Assembly: GCA_937904375.1 (NCBI GenBank)
Contig: CALDIG010000278.1
Location: 1-8,595 of the forward strand
DNA: 8,595 nt
Direction: 5' to 3'
DNA from: an uncultured Prevotellaceae bacterium
GTDB taxonomy: Bacteria > Bacteroidota > Bacteroidia > Bacteroidales > Muribaculaceae
Part shown: positions 6,140 through 8,595 of the stretch, piece by piece
Layout: each line of letters starts with the position of its first letter
How positions within the stretch are numbered: position 1 is the stretch's first letter
Notes under the pieces: model-generated
The model's database searches: none
The model's input: only the letters and a program-made list of their open reading frames with translations
What the model was told of the DNA's origin: nothing
Position numbers and translations under genes: made by a program

Positions 6140-6222
6140 ATTACTATTAGCTTGTTTACTCGTTCACTTGTTTACTAAAAAACTATTGGCTTGTCAACTT
6201 GTTCACTTGTTTACTAATAATT
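6139..6222. repeat. Intergenic module copies B and C: two back-to-back ACTATT-octamer arrays before the MBOAT start
   Basis: Copy B starts with AATTACTATT (6139-6148), then CTTGTTTA (6151), CTCGTTCA (6159), CTTGTTTA (6167-6174) and CTAAAAA. Copy C starts with ACTATT (6182-6187), then CTTGTCAA (6190), CTTGTTCA (6198), CTTGTTTA (6206-6213) and CTAATAAT, ending one base before the ATG at 6223. Both copies have the arrangement of copy A before the SGNH gene, including the closing CTTGTTTACTAA. Confidence 0.75.
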
Positions 6223-7716
6223 ATGGACGCAACGACATTTGATATATCAACAATGTTCCAAAACATCGGGTACATTTTGAGTTACGACCCTCATAACCCG
6301 CTGCTTTTCAATAGCGGGCTGTTTTGGGTGCTCTTCCTCTTTTTCTTGCCGATATATGGACTGTTGAAGTCGCGCCGGACACAGATGATGATTTTTGTCG
6401 TTGCGTTCAGTCTTTATTTCTTCTATAAATCGAGTGGGTTGTTTTTCTTGTTGCTCGTTGCCACATCGTTGATTGACTGGTTCTTGGCACGACAAATTCA
6501 TCAAGAGCCAACCATAAGGATGCGCCGCTTCTGGCTGATGTTGAGCATTGTGCTCTCGGCAGGCGCTCTGTGTTTCTTTAAGTACAGCGATGCGGTAATC
6601 ACCAGTCTCAACGACTTGCTGCACAACAATTTCCAGCCGCTCGACTTGGTGCTGCCGCTGGGAATCTCCTTCTACACTTTCAAGACCATCAGCTATGTTG
6701 TTGATGTGTATAAGGAGAAGATTAAGCCTGCCGAGAATTGGCTGGACTATATCTTCTACCTGTCGTTCTTCCCGGCTTTGGCGATGGGTCCCATTGTGAG
6801 GGCTTCGCATTTCCTTCCACAGCTCAAGGAAAACAAGAAACCAACTAAAAATATGGTGTATAGCGGCTTTTGGTTGGCACTTGTGGGCGTAATCAAGAAA
6901 GCTGTCTTTGCCGACTATTTCGGGCAATATACCATGATAGCCTTTGGCAATGCCGCTGGCTACAGCGGCTTTGAGCTGGCGATGGCGGTGTTAGGATTCG
7001 GATTGCAGATTTATTGCGACTTCTCGGGATATAGCGACATGGCGATAGGCATGGGGCGCATGATGGGCTTTGACCTGGGCATCAACTTCGACTTCCCTTA
7101 CCGCTCGCAAAACGTGACGGAGTTCTGGCGGCGGTGGCACATATCGCTCTCGAGTTGGCTGAGGGACTATGTCTATATCCCTCTCGGCGGCAACCGCAAG
7201 GGCAAGCCGCGTCAGCATTTCAACCTCATGGTGACAATGCTCATTGGTGGCTTGTGGCATGGCGAGACGTTGAACTTCCTGGCGTGGGGTGGGGTGCATG
7301 GTGTGGCGCTCTGCTTGCACAAACTCACCAAGAAGCCTCTCGATGCCGTTTTCCCGAGCGACAATGCAGTGGTGAAATTCTTGTGCTGGCTCATCACTTT
7401 TGTCTTTGCATGCTACACCATGATGATGCTAGGCGTTGACTCCTTTGAGACAGTGTGGATAGTGGTGAAAAAGTCGTTTACCGACTTCGACCTTGACTAT
7501 CTCGTTCCATTCTTTACTGCAAGGAAGACATGGTGCTATCTTATTATCGTCATCTTTGCGTTGCACTTTGTGCCAAAGGTTGTTTATGAGTTGCTGAGCC
7601 GTCTTTTTGTTAAGTCGCACTGGTCGGTAAAACTGCTGGTATTCATCACAGTAGTACAGCTGGTGATTCAATTCTCCAGTGCCGAAGTACAGCCTTTTAT
7701 CTATGGTCAGTTCTGA
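6223..7716 (+). CDS. MBOAT family O-acyltransferase (AlgI/PatA/DltB type)
   Basis: This 497-residue polytopic membrane protein has roughly ten to twelve hydrophobic segments. MBOAT proteins of this type pass an acyl group, usually acetyl, from a cytoplasmic donor through the membrane to an outside partner. Visible hallmarks are QIYCDFSGYSDMAIG (262-276), FWRRWHISLSSWLRDY (301-316) with conserved His306, YIPLGGNRKG (318-327) and GGLWHGE (342-348) with the putative catalytic His346. The C-terminus, EVQPFIYGQF, is like that of AlgI-type homologues. Length fits the family. I start at the ATG at 6223: the alternative TTG at 6199 lies inside the octamer array. The SGNH hydrolase upstream is the likely partner that completes transfer onto a glycan. 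The target could be peptidoglycan, suggested by the wall-peptide genes upstream, or an exopolysaccharide; sequence alone does not decide. Confidence 0.92.
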   Translation: MDATTFDISTMFQNIGYILSYDPHNPLLFNSGLFWVLFLFFLPIYGLLKSRRTQMMIFVVAFSLYFFYKSSGLFFLLLVATSLIDWFLARQIHQEPTIRMRRFWLMLSIVLSAGALCFFKYSDAVITSLNDLLHNNFQPLDLVLPLGISFYTFKTISYVVDVYKEKIKPAENWLDYIFYLSFFPALAMGPIVRASHFLPQLKENKKPTKNMVYSGFWLALVGVIKKAVFADYFGQYTMIAFGNAAGYSGFELAMAVLGFGLQIYCDFSGYSDMAIGMGRMMGFDLGINFDFPYRSQNVTEFWRRWHISLSSWLRDYVYIPLGGNRKGKPRQHFNLMVTMLIGGLWHGETLNFLAWGGVHGVALCLHKLTKKPLDAVFPSDNAVVKFLCWLITFVFACYTMMMLGVDSFETVWIVVKKSFTDFDLDYLVPFFTARKTWCYLIIVIFALHFVPKVVYELLSRLFVKSHWSVKLLVFITVVQLVIQFSSAEVQPFIYGQF

Positions 7717-7726
7717 ATAAAAATGA

Positions 7727-7767
7727 TGGATTCTATAAATTATCCATTTAATAATTTATAGAACCCA
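7727..7767. terminator. A/T-rich perfect inverted repeat between convergent genes, probable terminator
   Basis: TTCTATAAATTAT (7731-7743) and its exact reverse complement (7751-7763) are separated by a 7-nt loop. After one A-C mismatch, three more pairs (TGG/CCA) extend the stem to 16 pairs. It begins 10 nt after the MBOAT stop and about 40 nt beyond the sigma-factor stop on the other strand. On the minus strand the stem is followed by ATCATTTTTA, so a leftward transcript would meet a short U-run. No such run follows on the plus strand. A role in ending both convergent transcripts is likely but the stem is unusually A/T-rich. Confidence 0.6.
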
Positions 7768-7806
7768 ACCAAGTAAAGGCTTTCGCATTGTGGAGTCCTT
7801 GTGCAA

Positions 7807-8397
7807 TTACATCGTGAGGACGATGTTGTTCTCTATTGCAAGACGCCTCATGTTGAGAATAGCGTAACGCATGCGTCCTAGAGCGGTGTTGATGCTCACG
7901 TTGGTACGGTCGGCAATTTCCTTGAAACTCATGTTCTTGTAGTAGCGCATGAGAAGCACCTCACGCTGGTTGGCGGGTAGTGCTGTCACCAGTCGTCGCA
8001 CGTCGCTATGTATTTGGTCAACAATGAGATTGTCCTCAATCGTTGCTTCGCTGAGTTCTTTGCGGTTAAGAATATCGACCTCGGTAGAGTCGCTCGACTG
8101 CACGTTCTCTGATTTCTCCTGGCGATAGAAGTCGATAATGAGGTTGTGTGCAATGCGTGTTATCCATGCGGGGAAATGGCCGTTCTCCACATAACGTCCT
8201 TGCTTGATGGTCATTATTGCCTTGACAAATGTTTCCTGGAAGATATCGTTGGCAAGATCTTCATCCTTCACCGAATGAAAGATATAATTAAAGATGCGGT
8301 TTTTGTGTCGCTCTATGAGCGCATCAAAAGCCTCATTCTCACCTTCGACATACCTTGCGATGAGCTTGTCATCGCTAATGTCTGCTAATTTTGTCAT
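7807..8397 (-). CDS. ECF-type (group 4) sigma-70 family RNA polymerase sigma factor
   Basis: This 196-residue protein has the two-domain layout of extracytoplasmic-function sigma factors. Region 2 spans about residues 22-93, with AFDALIERHKNRIFNYIF, DIFQETFVKAI (core binding and -10 recognition) and WITRIAHNLIIDFYR. A linker of about 35 residues follows. Region 4 spans about 127-186, with LPANQREVLLMRYY and a helix-turn-helix around MSFKEIADRTNVSINTALGRMR that reads the -35/-33 element. Regions 1 and 3 are absent, as expected. No anti-sigma gene lies downstream: the next gene on that side is the convergent MBOAT. A partner could only be upstream beyond the window edge. Sequences like this are widespread in Bacteroidales as stand-alone sigma factors. 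Nothing in the window shows which promoters it serves. Confidence 0.92.
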   Translation of the reverse strand: MTKLADISDDKLIARYVEGENEAFDALIERHKNRIFNYIFHSVKDEDLANDIFQETFVKAIMTIKQGRYVENGHFPAWITRIAHNLIIDFYRQEKSENVQSSDSTEVDILNRKELSEATIEDNLIVDQIHSDVRRLVTALPANQREVLLMRYYKNMSFKEIADRTNVSINTALGRMRYAILNMRRLAIENNIVLTM

Positions 8398-8516
8398 TAC
8401 TTCTTATGTGTTGGTTAATAAAGTAATGGTCTTGTCAATAGGCAATGTTGTGTTTAAATGTTTATAAATTATTGGTTTAAAGCTTTATTCTTCCATCAAT
8501 GGCATGGAAAACATTG

Positions 8517-8524
8517 CAAAATTA
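8517..8524 (-). promoter_or_regulatory. Candidate -7 box for the sigma factor gene
   Basis: On the minus strand this reads TAATTTTG, fitting TAnnTTTG. It is the only such match between the sigma ATG and the window edge and would give a leader of roughly 110 nt. No TTTG -33 element is seen upstream. The rest of 8398-8595 is A/T-rich with no gene that I can support. Confidence 0.4.
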
Positions 8525-8595
8525 TAAAGTTTATGGTATATTATTGACGCGACTGTGTATTATTATATAGTTAAATAAGTTTTAGTGGGAGGCTG

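Noticed and set aside
6199..6222. TTG start at 6199 for the MBOAT gene
   Set aside because: The extra eight codons are made of the octamer repeat, and an ATG at 6223 has a normal leader and family-like length.
5208..6222. CRISPR array interpretation of the gap repeats
   Set aside because: The units are 7-8 bp with no unique spacers and no cas genes in the window.
6247..6927. Leftward open frame opposite the MBOAT gene
   Set aside because: It is Gln/Glu-rich low-information translation, as expected from reading hydrophobic membrane-protein codons backwards.
8544..8570. TTGACG followed by TATA-rich sequence as a classical sigma-70 promoter on the plus strand
   Set aside because: The spacing to a TATAAT-like hexamer is wrong, Bacteroidetes do not use that consensus, and no gene follows within the window.

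Overview
The window looks like chromosomal DNA of a gut Bacteroidales (Muribaculaceae, Prevotellaceae or Bacteroidaceae; I cannot choose among them). The evidence is Bacteroidetes-type -7 boxes (TAnnTTTG) in front of the transcription units, A/T-rich leaders without strong Shine-Dalgarno sequences, mixed GC codon use, and protein families typical of this order. There are no RNA genes, insertion sequences, CRISPR arrays or phage genes that I can support.

Layout. Positions 1-71 probably hold the tail of a rightward gene cut by the window edge. Positions 103-1253 are a leftward two-gene unit: a GNAT acetyltransferase followed 2 nt later by a TM1586-type nitroreductase. A divergent promoter region (1254-1398) separates it from a long rightward cluster: an exported transglutaminase-like protein (1399-2820), an exported SH3/NlpC-P60 cysteine peptidase overlapping it by 4 nt (2817-3980), a dipeptide epimerase of the enolase superfamily with a twin-arginine-like signal (4053-5183), a membrane-anchored SGNH hydrolase (5259-6053) and an AlgI/PatA-type MBOAT acyltransferase (6223-7716). 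A perfect 13-bp inverted repeat lies between this cluster and a convergent leftward ECF-type sigma factor gene (7807-8397). Positions 8398-8595 hold that gene's leader and probable promoter.

How the genes may work together. The first three cluster genes read as extracytoplasmic processing of peptidoglycan stem peptides. A YkfC-like peptidase would cut the gamma-D-Glu-diamino acid bond to release L-Ala-D-Glu, the epimerase would convert it to L-Ala-L-Glu, and the transglutaminase-fold protein may be another peptidase or amidase. All three carry export signals, whereas the textbook epimerase is cytoplasmic. The SGNH/MBOAT pair is the usual arrangement for moving acyl (commonly acetyl) groups across the membrane onto an envelope glycan; its target is not visible here.

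The least explained structure is in the gaps of this cluster. The gaps before the epimerase, SGNH and MBOAT genes each carry 8-bp-period arrays. The two gaps flanking the SGNH gene also share a layout: 7-bp GTTTARAG-like repeats at the stop codon, a common AATTACTATT element, then 8-bp CTYGTTTA-like repeats ending directly in front of the next ATG.
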